Positions 16,034 to 24,029 of a stretch of DNA of 64,000 bases are shown here, one piece after another. Position 1 is the stretch's first letter. The number at the start of each line of letters is the position of its first letter. The DNA comes from JAABRB01 sp963735025. GTDB lineage: Bacteria > Pseudomonadota > Gammaproteobacteria > Burkholderiales > SG8-39. The DNA is taken from the NCBI GenBank assembly GCA_963735025.1, contig CAVTJG010000009.1, positions 1,302,001 through 1,366,000 on the forward strand. Reading direction: 5' to 3'. Below the pieces are notes generated by a model, which ran no database searches, was not told the DNA's origin, and was given only the letters and a program-made list of their open reading frames with translations. Position numbers and translations under genes: made by a program.

Positions 16034-16915
16034 TCAGCGTCCGCCACCGCCGCCGCCGCTGCGCGCGCGGCCTGACCGGCGCCGACCGCCGCCCCGGCGG
16101 GCCGGCTGCTCTCGCTGCTGCGCGGGTGCGTTGCTCCAGTTTCCGGAACGCATCGGACCGGGACCGCTTTCTCCTTGGCCTCGCCCGCCGCCGCGGCCCG
16201 AACGCATCGGTCCCTGTGCGGTCGCACCGCGTCCGCCACCGCCACCGCCACCGCCGTCTCCGCTGCGCCCGCCGCGCAACGCCGCGTGGAACTGCTCGAC
16301 GAGGGGCATCACCTCGCGGCGCGAGATCTCCAGTCCGCCATGGTCGCCCTCCGGGCCGTCATGGATCGTCTTGTAGATCATCGTCTCGGCCTCACGTCCG
16401 CCTCCGCCACGCCGCTGGGAAACCTTTTTCGCCTCGTTGAAGGCGCGCACCAGCGCCTCGGCGTTGGCTTCCAGATCGAAGCGCGCCTCACCGGTCAGGC
16501 CGAGCCGCTCCGCGGTGGCGTCGTCGAACTGTGCGAGGCCGGCGCGTGAGTTCTCGGGATCCGCGGCGTCGGGGTTCAAGCCGCTTGCGACTCGCGCGAT
16601 CGCGAGTACGTGCGCGGTCTCGCGCTGCGGCAGGCCGAAGAGCGCCGAGGCGGCCACCACCGCCTCGAGGGCATGCTCCTGCACGTCTTCCGAAGCATCA
16701 CCCCACAGGCGGCTCTGGCCAGCGGCACGCCCGTCGTAGTGCTCGATCGGCTCGTTGAAATGAGACTCGGGCGCGACGTTCGCGGGAGGGTTGCCCTTGT
16801 GGGCATAGAAGCGGCTGAAATCGGGCATGGGCGTGGGAGGCGTCAGCAGTTCGCCGCGCGGGACGGGGCCAGGCCATGGCGCCGCCGCGCGCATATAGCG
16901 CCCGGCTGCGCCCAC
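16034..16915 (-). CDS. Lysozyme-fold protein lacking the catalytic Glu, with Gly/Arg-rich tail
   Basis: Residues about 80-165 resemble a soluble lytic transglycosylase (SLT) core: ETAHVLAIARVASGLNPDA, then AGLAQFDDATAERLGL. In active SLT enzymes the position before SGLNP holds Glu (xVESGxxP); here it is Ala, encoded GCA. From about residue 195 the protein becomes a low-complexity tail with repeated GGGGGGR, RSGRGGGRGQG and two GPMRSG motifs, highly basic. There is no signal peptide. Start is uncertain: MPDFSRFYAHKGNPPANVAP at residue 30 is equally plausible. Function is unknown; a phage-like or non-catalytic glycan-binding protein is possible. The opposite strand is also open but Pro/Arg-rich in the way a shadow would be. 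Confidence 0.6.
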   Translation of the reverse strand: MGAAGRYMRAAAPWPGPVPRGELLTPPTPMPDFSRFYAHKGNPPANVAPESHFNEPIEHYDGRAAGQSRLWGDASEDVQEHALEAVVAASALFGLPQRETAHVLAIARVASGLNPDAADPENSRAGLAQFDDATAERLGLTGEARFDLEANAEALVRAFNEAKKVSQRRGGGGREAETMIYKTIHDGPEGDHGGLEISRREVMPLVEQFHAALRGGRSGDGGGGGGGGRGATAQGPMRSGRGGGRGQGESGPGPMRSGNWSNAPAQQREQPARRGGGRRRSGRARSGGGGGGR

Positions 16916-17247
16916 CTGTCTGGGTTGGACGACGGTCTCATTCCTGCTTTGCCTTTCGATCGCGCGGCCTTCCGGCAGGGCGCGATCCGTGCGTCGCTCT
17001 CGGGAGAAATCGGCCGCCCAACTACCACGTATTGCCGTGAACGAACTACGGCTGTTACCCGGGCGGCTGCGGCTTGTGCCCGCTCAACCTGAAACGTCGT
17101 GGCCTTCGGTAGAAACCTCTACAGGGGCCAACTGGGAGCGGACGCCGCTTCGTTCTAGCCACGCCATTCTAGATGGGTTGTCCCGTAGATGCAAAGCGGA
17201 TATGTGGGCGGATGTACGGACGCTCAGGACGCCTTCCCGGAGCAGGA
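16916..17247. other. Non-coding stretch, nothing recognised
   Basis: About 330 bases without a credible gene on either strand and without repeat copies. Its right end leads into the FNR/Anr-like box that serves the cytochrome gene. Confidence 0.4.
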
Positions 17248-17261
17248 TTGACGTGGATCAA
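17248..17261 (+). promoter_or_regulatory. FNR/Anr-type binding site upstream of the cytochrome gene
   Basis: TTGAC-GTGG-ATCAA fits the FNR/Anr consensus TTGAY-N4-RTCAA. It is centred 69 bp before the ATG at 17324. If it occupies the class II position (-41.5), transcription would start near 17296, leaving a short leader. Oxygen-limited activation of the cytochrome is the natural reading. Confidence 0.7.
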
Positions 17262-17323
17262 GGCCGCCCGGCGCCGGGCCCTGAATATCGCGGGGACAGG
17301 TCATCGGACGAGAGGTTTGGAGC

Positions 17324-17668
17324 ATGTCACGCTATTTCGCCGCTTTGCTGCTCGCCCTGCTCGGGCTGGCACAGCCCGTAGCCGCCGGGGACCCCGCGCG
17401 GGGTCGGGCGCTCTACGAATCCCGCTGCGTAGAATGCCATTCCAAGAGCGTGCATCAGCCCGAGAGCCGCAAAGCGCCGAGCTTCGCAGGCGTGCTTGCG
17501 CAGGTGAGCCGCTGGAACGATACGCTAGGCGGCGACTGGACCGCCGAGGATATCGAGGATGTCGTGGTGTACCTCAATCAGCGCTATTACAAGTATCCTT
17601 GTCCGCCATCCGCCTGCCCGCCGGGCCGCGCGTCGGCGACGATGCCCGGGGCAGTGGCTGCACATTGA
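17324..17668 (+). CDS. Small periplasmic c-type cytochrome
   Basis: Monohaem electron carrier of 114 residues. Signal peptide MSRYFAALLLALLGLAQPVA is cleaved after AAG. The haem-binding CVECH lies at about residues 37-41, and a likely distal Met is absent from the short C-terminal part, so the sixth ligand is unclear. After the domain comes YLNQRYYKYPCPPSACPPG with two further cysteines, an ending I have seen in small betaproteobacterial cytochromes. GGAG lies just upstream of the ATG. The FNR-like box 63 nt upstream suggests expression at low oxygen. It is monocistronic and convergent with the AtuA pair. Confidence 0.85.
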   Translation: MSRYFAALLLALLGLAQPVAAGDPARGRALYESRCVECHSKSVHQPESRKAPSFAGVLAQVSRWNDTLGGDWTAEDIEDVVVYLNQRYYKYPCPPSACPPGRASATMPGAVAAH

Positions 17669-17671
17669 GCA

Positions 17672-17693
17672 GCGCACGCGCGGCCGCGTGCGC
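17672..17693. terminator. GC hairpin between convergent genes
   Basis: Perfect 9-bp arms GCGCACGCG (17672-17680) and CGCGTGCGC (17685-17693) around CGGC begin 3 nt after the cytochrome stop. There is no T run on either side, so it is only a possible bidirectional terminator or mRNA-stabilising hairpin. Confidence 0.45.
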
Positions 17694-17746
17694 CGTGTTC
17701 GCGTGGTCGTGTCCGCTTGATCGTGTTGGTGCGAGTGCGTGAACGG

Positions 17747-18058
17747 TCAATCCCCGATCTCCAGCTCCAGCAGCGCATAGGAGAGCGTCTTCCCGTGCGT
17801 ATCGAGCGCTAGAGACGTGGTGACGCCCGAATCGAGCGCCTGTTCGCACACGAACTGCAATGCGTGGATGAGCGGCAGCTCGAAGCGACGCACCTCGCCC
17901 TTCACCGTAGCGGCCAGGTGCACGCGTACCCGCTCGACCGTGACCTCCGCGACGAGCAGGGGGTAGTCGTCGGGGCGAAAGGGGAAGAGCGAAAGGATGA
18001 CGGTGTCGCCCTTGTCGCCCGCGCGACAATGCGCGAGTTCAGCGAGCTTTCGCGGCAT
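17747..18058 (-). CDS. AtuA-associated small ferredoxin-fold protein
   Basis: 103-residue partner of the DUF1446/AtuA protein encoded just upstream. It begins MPRKLAELAHCRAGDKGDTV, and the RAGDKGDT motif is diagnostic for this domain, which in other genomes is fused to the C-terminus of AtuA-type proteins. ATG 18058 lies inside the end of the preceding gene (stop at 18039), a 20-nt overlap that implies coupling. It probably acts with that protein in acyclic terpene or branched acyl-CoA catabolism, although the biochemical role of either is not established. Confidence 0.82.
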   Translation of the reverse strand: MPRKLAELAHCRAGDKGDTVILSLFPFRPDDYPLLVAEVTVERVRVHLAATVKGEVRRFELPLIHALQFVCEQALDSGVTTSLALDTHGKTLSYALLELEIGD

Positions 18059-19388
18059 AACGGCTTTGCGACAGGACGAGTTCAGCGGCTGCGAGGCGCC
18101 TCGGCAGCAGCGTCGAGACGATGCCGAGGCGCTCGGTGACGGATTTTCGCAGCCCGCCGCCGCCCGCGGGTCCGTTCGTAAGCAGTGCCTCCACCTCCCA
18201 GGCGATGCGCTCGGCGAGCGCGAACTGGTCGGTCCGACCCGCGACCCGCAGCCGCACCTCGTAGGGGTCGTGCGAATGACCGAAGCTCGACCGGTGCGAC
18301 GAATCGATGCCGATCCGATCGATCCGCAAATCGGGTACCGCGTCCTGCAGTCGCTCGCGCAGGACCGCGGCCGCCAGATCCGCCCGAGCGCGCGCGTTCG
18401 CGCCCGCGTAAGAGATCTCACCCTCACCGATCCACCCCGCCAGGTAGCCAACGCTGACCTTTAGCGTGTCGGTCCGCGGCCGGCCCGTCGCTCCCCCGAC
18501 TGCCACACGGTCGGGTCCCACTTCTGCCAGCCGCACGCTGGTGAAATCCACTACGACATCGGGCGTCACATAACCGGTCGGATCGGTGACCTCGTAGAGC
18601 AGCTGCTCTTTCACCGAGGCGAGTGTCACTGCACCACCGGTACCGGCCACCTTGCTGATCGACGCGAAGCCATCCGCATCCACGTCGGCGAAGGGAAAGC
18701 CGAGGTGGGCCAGATCGGGCACGTCCTTGACGCCCGGATCCGCGAAGTAGCCACCAGTGATCTGTCCAGCGCACTCCAGCAGGTGGCCGACAATGGTTCC
18801 GCGCGCAAGCCGTTCCCAGTCATCGAGCGCCCAGCCGAACTCGTGCACGAGCGGGGCCAGGAACATCGAAGGATCGGCGACTCTTCCGGTGATGACGATG
18901 TTTGCGCCGCTCGCAAGGGCAGGCAGGATGGCGTCGACCCCGAGATAGGCGTTCGCCGATACGATCTTGCCGTGCTCCCCGAGTGGCCGCCCGGTCTCGA
19001 GCGCGATCATCTTCGGCTTCACGCTCCTCAGGACGTCGTCGCCCGTGACCGCCGCGACCTTCACGCGCAGACCGAGCCGGCGCGCGACTGCGATCACGAC
19101 TTTGCCTGCCCCGAGCGGATCGGCCGCTCCCATGTTCGTGACAATGCGCAACCCGCTGCGCGCCACGAACGGCAGCAGCGCTTCCATGCGCGCTTCCAGC
19201 AACGGGTCGAAGCCCGTCCCGGGTGCCTGGCGGCGGCGCAGGTGGGCGGCCGCAACCGTTCGTTCCGCGAGGCACTCGAGCACGAGATAGTCGAGCCCGC
19301 CTTGCGAGGCAAGCACGACGGCGGGCTCGATGCGATCTCCCTGGAATCCGGCGCCGGCGCCGATCCGAAGCGTCTTTGCGTCTGGCAT
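18039..19388 (-). CDS. Acyclic terpene utilization AtuA family protein (DUF1446)
   Basis: About 449 residues, normal for the DUF1446 domain. ATG 19388 gives MPDAKTLRIGAGAGFQGDRI. Further conserved blocks are LDYLVLECLAERTVA, TNMGAADPLGAGK, NAYLGVDAILPALASGANIVITGRVADPS and DFTSVRLAEVG. In Pseudomonas citronellolis atuA belongs to the citronellol/geraniol degradation cluster, but DUF1446 proteins are also common in gene groups for other CoA thioesters. No other atu genes are present here, so the substrate is open. It forms an overlapping two-gene unit with the small protein downstream. Confidence 0.85.
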   Translation of the reverse strand: MPDAKTLRIGAGAGFQGDRIEPAVVLASQGGLDYLVLECLAERTVAAAHLRRRQAPGTGFDPLLEARMEALLPFVARSGLRIVTNMGAADPLGAGKVVIAVARRLGLRVKVAAVTGDDVLRSVKPKMIALETGRPLGEHGKIVSANAYLGVDAILPALASGANIVITGRVADPSMFLAPLVHEFGWALDDWERLARGTIVGHLLECAGQITGGYFADPGVKDVPDLAHLGFPFADVDADGFASISKVAGTGGAVTLASVKEQLLYEVTDPTGYVTPDVVVDFTSVRLAEVGPDRVAVGGATGRPRTDTLKVSVGYLAGWIGEGEISYAGANARARADLAAAVLRERLQDAVPDLRIDRIGIDSSHRSSFGHSHDPYEVRLRVAGRTDQFALAERIAWEVEALLTNGPAGGGGLRKSVTERLGIVSTLLPRRLAAAELVLSQSRYAAKAR

Positions 19389-19481
19389 GGCGCGTCTTTT
19401 GGTTCGTCTGTCCCGCGCCTTGCGGCGCGTGGGCAAGTATAGCCGCGCGCCGCCGCCGGGACGATCGTCCGCGGCGCGGGC

Positions 19482-19505
19482 GCTAGAACGCTAGAACGCT
19501 AGAAC
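19482..19505 (-). repeat. 8-bp tandem repeat spanning a stop codon
   Basis: GCTAGAAC occurs three times in direct tandem. On the minus strand the unit GTTCTAGC contains TAG. The first TAG met by the ribosome (19501-19499) ends the membrane-protein gene, and the 8-bp period puts the next two TAG in the remaining frames. Confidence 0.85.
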
Positions 19506-19939
19506 ATTTGCTCGCTGTGGGGTCCGAGACCGAGGCGCATCATGGTCTCAACCGAGCGTGCCCGCGCGCGGCGGGCCGTCTCGCGCGCCACCGTGTTGCG
19601 CAGCCTGACGATCAATGCTTCCACGAAGACGAGATAGATGAGCGCGGCAGTCACGCCAGCCAGATAGAGGACGGCACCTTCCCATCCGGAAAGTGCGGGC
19701 GCGGAAACTGTGGCGACGGTGACCGCCACCACCGCCGCGCCGAGGCAGGCGACGCCGAGGCGAGTGACGCCGAGAAGCTGGCGATAGCGGGGACCGAGAC
19801 GCCGATGCCGCGCAACGTGATGGGGCACCGTGGTACTGTGCCGATGCAACACCCACACCAGCGCCGCGATGCAGCCGTAGAGTCCCAGATCCACGCGCGT
19901 GCCTGCCTCCTTGAATGTCTTGTCCGGCCCGGCCACCAT
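19499..19939 (-). CDS. Small integral membrane protein of unknown function
   Basis: 146 residues starting MVAGPDKTFKEAGTRVDLGL. Three hydrophobic segments are visible: about 18-33 (LGLYGCIAALVWVLHR), 60-80 (GVACLGAAVVAVTVATV) and 88-110 (AVLYLAGVTAALIYLVFVEAL). A basic Arg-rich C-terminal tail follows. I do not recognise the family. The gene is alone on the minus strand between atuA and the tct promoter region and could be exchanged between neighbours without consequence for either. Confidence 0.6.
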   Translation of the reverse strand: MVAGPDKTFKEAGTRVDLGLYGCIAALVWVLHRHSTTVPHHVARHRRLGPRYRQLLGVTRLGVACLGAAVVAVTVATVSAPALSGWEGAVLYLAGVTAALIYLVFVEALIVRLRNTVARETARRARARSVETMMRLGLGPHSEQMF

Positions 19940-20153
19940 ATCTTGTGGTCGACGGCCTGAATATCCCCGTATTCTGGGGCCGGGGCGCAGGCAAGTATTC
20001 CTGTGGCGATCGGCGAGCGTGCGCTATGTCACGCCGCAATGCGGGGCAGAAGTGTCGGATGCCTGACGACATTGCGCCGCACGCGGAGCGTGCTATTCGA
20101 ACGCGCGAGTTCACCGGCTGCACGGCGGGCCGTGGGACCGCGCGGACGTTCGC
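19940..20153. other. Intergenic DNA, nothing recognised
   Basis: About 210 bases ahead of the tct promoter without a believable reading frame, hairpin or repeat. It is the place where a divergent regulator gene would be expected, but none is present. Confidence 0.35.
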
Positions 20154-20205
20154 TTGACAAGGCCCACCCGCGCCGGCCAAAATAAGTAACCATCCGGTTA
20201 CTTAT
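20154..20205 (+). promoter_or_regulatory. tct promoter overlapped by a TetR-like operator
   Basis: A consensus -35 TTGACA (20154-20159) is followed after 18 bp by CAAAAT (20178-20183). Directly on it lies a perfect 10-bp inverted repeat ATAAGTAACC (20182-20191), spacer ATCC, GGTTACTTAT (20196-20205). Placement over the -10/+1 region and the 24-bp size are typical of a TetR-family operator and imply repression of tctCBA. The regulator is not in the window. Confidence 0.65.
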
Positions 20206-20233
20206 CGGCTGCGTCAGCTGGCGGCATCGTATC

Positions 20234-20259
20234 GGTGAACTGTTGTACTGTTGTTCACC
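20234..20259 (+). promoter_or_regulatory. Second inverted repeat in the tctC leader
   Basis: GGTGAAC (20234-20240) and GTTCACC (20253-20259) are perfect 7-bp arms 12 bp apart, and the spacer contains a direct repeat ACTGTTGT. It lies between the operator and the tctC ATG, so it may be a second binding site or a leader hairpin. Confidence 0.45.
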
Positions 20260-20363
20260 TGTATGAGTGCGCAAGCCGGTCCCGCAGCCTCGATCCCGCA
20301 AGGTCGACAGGATCGAACGGATACCGGGTCGATACGAAAATTCAACACGGAGGAGGATGAAAC

Positions 20364-21362
20364 ATGCGCAAGATTCTCTTTGCTTTTGGCGCGGCGCTCT
20401 GTCTCGCGCTGGCCGGCCCTGCCGCAGCGGACTGGAAACCGACGAAGCCGATCCGGATCATCGTGCCATGGAGTGCCGGCGGATCGACCGATCAGTTGAT
20501 TCGCACACTCGCTGCGGATCTCGAAGACGCGCTCGGGCAGAAAGTGGTCGTCGTGAACCAGACCGGCGGCGCCGGTGCCGTCGGCACGAAAGCGGCGCTT
20601 GAAGCGCCGAAGGACGGCTACACCTGGACGGCGGGCGCCGCGAAGGATCTCGGCACCTACATCGTCACCGGGGCGATCGACACACAGCTCAAGGACTGGA
20701 ACCTCTATCTCGCCACGGTCAACTACACGCTGCTCTCGGTGAATCCGGACTCGAAGTTCAAGTCCATGGAGGACATCATCAAGGCGATGAAGTCCGATCC
20801 GAGCTCGGTGACCATTGCCACGGGTGGCATCAACTCTGCCGGCGGCGCTGCCGCCGAGGCACTCAAGGCGGCGGTGGGCGGCGAATACAAGATGGTGACG
20901 TACGACGGCGGCAATCCCGCAGTGCAGTCGACCGTTGCGAAGGAGACCGAGATCACGACCCAGCTCGTCTCCGAGCAGTACGACATGCTCCGTGCGAAGC
21001 GCCTGAAGCCGCTCGCAGCCTACACACAGAGCGCCGTGACGCTGCCGGGTGTCGGGACGATTCCACCGATCACGAAATTCCTGCCGAAAGCGAAGGTCGG
21101 CCCGGTGCACTTCGGAATCTGGGCGCCGAAAGGCGTGCCGGAGGATGTTGTGGCGACGGTGGGCAAGATCTGGGATTCGAAGATCAAGAACTCGGAGCGA
21201 CTCAAGAAGTACGCGGAGTCCAAGGGCCTCGGCGTCGACGTCGTCTGGGGCGACGCCGCCTACAAGCAGGCGTACGAGACCACGGCGATCAACGCGTGGC
21301 AGATCTTCGACGGCGGCAAGGGCAAGGTCAACCCGGAAAAGGTGGGCTTCCCGCGGCCGTGA
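20364..21362 (+). CDS. tctC: Tripartite tricarboxylate transporter substrate-binding protein
   Basis: Periplasmic receptor of a TctABC-type secondary transporter for carboxylates such as citrate. It has 332 residues. Signal peptide MRKILFAFGAALCLALAGPA ends before AADWKPTKPIRIIVPWSAGG. The VPWSAGGSTD and NQTGGAGAVGT loops, which bind the carboxylate in Bordetella Bug proteins, are clear. A GGAGGA site precedes the ATG. It is first in tctC-tctB-tctA, with a terminator-like hairpin after it that would keep receptor levels above membrane-subunit levels. Confidence 0.93.
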   Translation: MRKILFAFGAALCLALAGPAAADWKPTKPIRIIVPWSAGGSTDQLIRTLAADLEDALGQKVVVVNQTGGAGAVGTKAALEAPKDGYTWTAGAAKDLGTYIVTGAIDTQLKDWNLYLATVNYTLLSVNPDSKFKSMEDIIKAMKSDPSSVTIATGGINSAGGAAAEALKAAVGGEYKMVTYDGGNPAVQSTVAKETEITTQLVSEQYDMLRAKRLKPLAAYTQSAVTLPGVGTIPPITKFLPKAKVGPVHFGIWAPKGVPEDVVATVGKIWDSKIKNSERLKKYAESKGLGVDVVWGDAAYKQAYETTAINAWQIFDGGKGKVNPEKVGFPRP

Positions 21363-21419
21363 CGAGGTAGGCGCGCCGGCGGCAGGTCTCCAGACTTGTT
21401 TGGCCAGCGGGAATACCGG

Positions 21420-21454
21420 CGGGCGGGGTAAGCTCCCCGCCCGTCTCTTTTTTC
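21420..21454 (+). terminator. Terminator between tctC and tctB
   Basis: Perfect 9-bp arms CGGGCGGGG (21420-21428) and CCCCGCCCG (21435-21443) are followed by TCTCTTTTTT. It is 58 nt after tctC and 80 nt before tctB, so partial read-through is presumed. Confidence 0.8.
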
Positions 21455-21533
21455 TGTCGGACGTCTCTTGACCGTCAGTTGAACGTCCACTGGCGGCCAT
21501 GCGGGCGACCCATCCGAGATCTGCGTGCATGGC

Positions 21534-22133
21534 ATGGCACGGGCTGATTTTCTCACCGCGTTGATTTTGCTCGTCCTCGGCGTCTACATGGCCGAGGAAG
21601 GGCTGCGCATGCCGGGCGCGGGCGGCTTCATCGTCAAAGGCGGGGAGCCGGGGCGCGTGCCGGTGATGCTCGGCGTGATCATCGCAGTGCTCGCGATCGT
21701 CCTACTCGTGCGCGCAGTCCGGCAGGGCGGTCATCACCTGGCGGGCATTCGAATCGACGATCCCGACTTGCGGTCGGGCACGATTCGATGCGCGCTAACG
21801 GCCACGCTATGTACGCTCTATGCGGTGGGGATGCTCGGAGCCACCGTGGGTGGGCACGAGATCCAGTACGCCGAGGCGACCTTCGCGTTCCTGGCGGTCT
21901 TCATCATCGGGTCCGAATGGGGATTCGCGAAGGAGCTCGCGATCGCGCGCCGGGAGCGCTGGTCGCGCCGTGCGCCACGGCTCACCCGCGCTGTGCAAAG
22001 TGCTTTGGCATTCGTGCCCGCCGCTTACGCGCCGTACGTCTGGCTCGTTGTCCTGGCATTGGTCCAGGCGGCACTCGTAAGCTGGACGGTAGCGTACGTC
22101 TTCGAGTACGAGTTCTACGTGAAGCTCCCCTGA
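21534..22133 (+). CDS. tctB: Tripartite tricarboxylate transporter small membrane protein
   Basis: Four-helix inner-membrane subunit of the TctABC transporter. It has 199 residues from ATG 21534 (a GTG at 21525 is the alternative). Hydrophobic segments lie near 5-20 (FLTALILLVLGVYMAEEG), 43-60 (VPVMLGVIIAVLAIVLLV), 83-105 and 160-185, the usual TctB pattern, with a longer loop carrying RRERWSRRAPRL. TctB is poorly conserved in sequence; identification rests mainly on topology and on position between tctC and tctA. Confidence 0.83.
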   Translation: MARADFLTALILLVLGVYMAEEGLRMPGAGGFIVKGGEPGRVPVMLGVIIAVLAIVLLVRAVRQGGHHLAGIRIDDPDLRSGTIRCALTATLCTLYAVGMLGATVGGHEIQYAEATFAFLAVFIIGSEWGFAKELAIARRERWSRRAPRLTRAVQSALAFVPAAYAPYVWLVVLALVQAALVSWTVAYVFEYEFYVKLP

Positions 22134-22154
22134 CGGCGCGCGGGAAGGCATTCG

Positions 22155-23978
22155 ATGGAATTTCTCTCGGGACTTGCCGACTACCTCGTGGCCACATTCG
22201 GCCAGATCGGCATCGCATTCGGCAAGTTCAGCAGTCCGGTTATGGCGCTCTATATAGTGGCGGGCACGTTGCTGGGGATCATGATCGGCATGCTGCCGGG
22301 GCTCACGGCCACAATGGGCGTTGCGCTCCTGACGACACTGACGTACCGAATGGAGTCTGACTCCGCACTGATGATTCTCGTGTGCCTCTACGTCGGCGCG
22401 ATCTACGGCGGCAGCCGCAGCGCGATACTGCTCAATATCCCCGGAACGCCGGCGAACGCGGCGACGACGCTGGATGGGTATCCGCTCGCAAAGGCGGGAA
22501 GAGCCGGTCCAGCGATGGGTACTGCAACGACCGGCTCCTTTCTCGGCACGGTCATCGGCATGTTCTTTCTCGCCACGGTCGCGCCGATCCTTGCCGAGTA
22601 CGCGCTCTCGTTCCAGACCCACGAATTCTTCTGGCTGGCGATCTTCGGCGTGCTCATATCGGGGCAACTCACCGCCGCGGACGATCCGCTCAAGGGGTGG
22701 ATCGCGGGATTCCTCGGGCTCGCCGTCGCGATGATCGGGCAGGAAGGTCTCTACATGACTGATCGCTTCACTTTCGGCTACACGGAGATGGAGGGCGGCG
22801 TGAACCTGATCCCGGCGATGGTCGGGGCGTTCGGCTTCTCGGAGGTGATCGCGGTCATGTACAACCGCCGCGCCGAAGTCGTGAAGGCGACCACCCGTCT
22901 CATCGACGTCATTCCGGATCCGCGCGAAGTGCTCAAGTACTGGCGCACGATCCTGCGCTCCGGCATGCTCGGCACGTTCATCGGCGTGATTCCGGGCGTC
23001 GGCGAGGACATCGGCGCATGGGTGTCCTACGGCGCCGCGCGGCGCGCGTCCAAGGAGAAGGAGAAGTTCGGGAAGGGCTCGGTCGACGGCCTGATGGCGG
23101 CGGAGACCGGGAACAGTGCGGCGCCGCCCGGAGCGCTGATTCCCGTGCTGACCCTCGGCATTCCGGGGTCTGCGCCCGCCGCCGTCCTGCTCGCCGCGAT
23201 GGTGCTGCACGGGGTGCGCCCGGGCCCGATGATCATGATCGAGTTCCCCACCTTCGTGTACGAGGTGGTGGTGATGATGATGTTTGCGGCGATCGCGATG
23301 CTGGTGCTCGGCATCCTGCTCACGCCGGTGCTCCTGAAGGTGCTCGCGGTGCGACGCGAGCGGCTCATGCCCGTGGTCTTCGTGCTCTGCGTGATCGGCA
23401 GCTACGCGATCCAGCAGCGGATGTTCGACGTTTGGGTCATGGCGATCTTCGGCTTGTTCGGGTTCGCGCTGCGGCAGATGAAGTACCCGATGGCACCGCT
23501 CGTGCTCGGTATCGTGCTCGGCGACATTCTCGACAAGAGCTTCCGCCGCTCGTGGGTCATCCACGACGGAGACTTCACGTTCTACTTCGGGCGACCGATC
23601 TGCGTAGCGCTGATGATCCTCTGTGTCTTCACCATTCTCACCAGTGCCGGCCCGACCAAACACTACGTCGGTGGACGCGTGCGCGCCGTATCGGAAGGAT
23701 TATTCGGCGGGCTTGCGCGGATCGCCGGTGCGCATTGGACGCTGGCGGTCGCCGTCGGCCGTGCGGCCCGCGCGTTTTCCAGCAAGCCGGTCGGCGGCCT
23801 GCCGATTGGCATGGAGGGCTTTGCGCGGGGCATCCGCGACGGGGTTGTCGCGTACGTCAGAACCGTCGTCGGGGCAATCTATGGATTCTTCCGCGCGGTC
23901 TTTGCGCTCGTATTCGATCCGCTGATCGACCTGCTCCGCCTCGTGCGGGTGCTGCCCCGGGCGGAGGGCGGCAGTTAG
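22155..23978 (+). CDS. tctA: Tripartite tricarboxylate transporter large membrane subunit, C-terminally extended
   Basis: Twelve-helix inner-membrane carrier that moves the carboxylate with an ion gradient. ATG 22155, 607 residues. Family blocks include LPGLTATMGVALLTTLTY near 48-65, YGGSRSAILLNIPGTPANAATTLDGYP near 82-108, and the second-half copy GNSAAPPGALIPVLTLGIPGSAPAAV near 319-344, reflecting the internal duplication. Usual length is about 500; here some 100 residues follow the last standard helix, ending in amphipathic segments (ARIAGAHWTLAVAVGRAARAF, GAIYGFFRAVFALVFDPLID). The extension has no frameshift and keeps the same codon usage. Confidence 0.92.
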   Translation: MEFLSGLADYLVATFGQIGIAFGKFSSPVMALYIVAGTLLGIMIGMLPGLTATMGVALLTTLTYRMESDSALMILVCLYVGAIYGGSRSAILLNIPGTPANAATTLDGYPLAKAGRAGPAMGTATTGSFLGTVIGMFFLATVAPILAEYALSFQTHEFFWLAIFGVLISGQLTAADDPLKGWIAGFLGLAVAMIGQEGLYMTDRFTFGYTEMEGGVNLIPAMVGAFGFSEVIAVMYNRRAEVVKATTRLIDVIPDPREVLKYWRTILRSGMLGTFIGVIPGVGEDIGAWVSYGAARRASKEKEKFGKGSVDGLMAAETGNSAAPPGALIPVLTLGIPGSAPAAVLLAAMVLHGVRPGPMIMIEFPTFVYEVVVMMMFAAIAMLVLGILLTPVLLKVLAVRRERLMPVVFVLCVIGSYAIQQRMFDVWVMAIFGLFGFALRQMKYPMAPLVLGIVLGDILDKSFRRSWVIHDGDFTFYFGRPICVALMILCVFTILTSAGPTKHYVGGRVRAVSEGLFGGLARIAGAHWTLAVAVGRAARAFSSKPVGGLPIGMEGFARGIRDGVVAYVRTVVGAIYGFFRAVFALVFDPLIDLLRLVRVLPRAEGGS

Positions 23979-24029
23979 GCCGCCCAATCGATTTACTGCA
24001 CGGACCGAGCTTCCGCCGCACACTGCTGC

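Noticed and set aside
21807..23663. Long open frame of 618 codons on the minus strand opposite tctA
   Set aside because: Composition is His/Arg/Asp-rich with no recognisable domain, as expected from a third-codon-position shadow of a GC-rich gene. tctA on the plus strand is certain.
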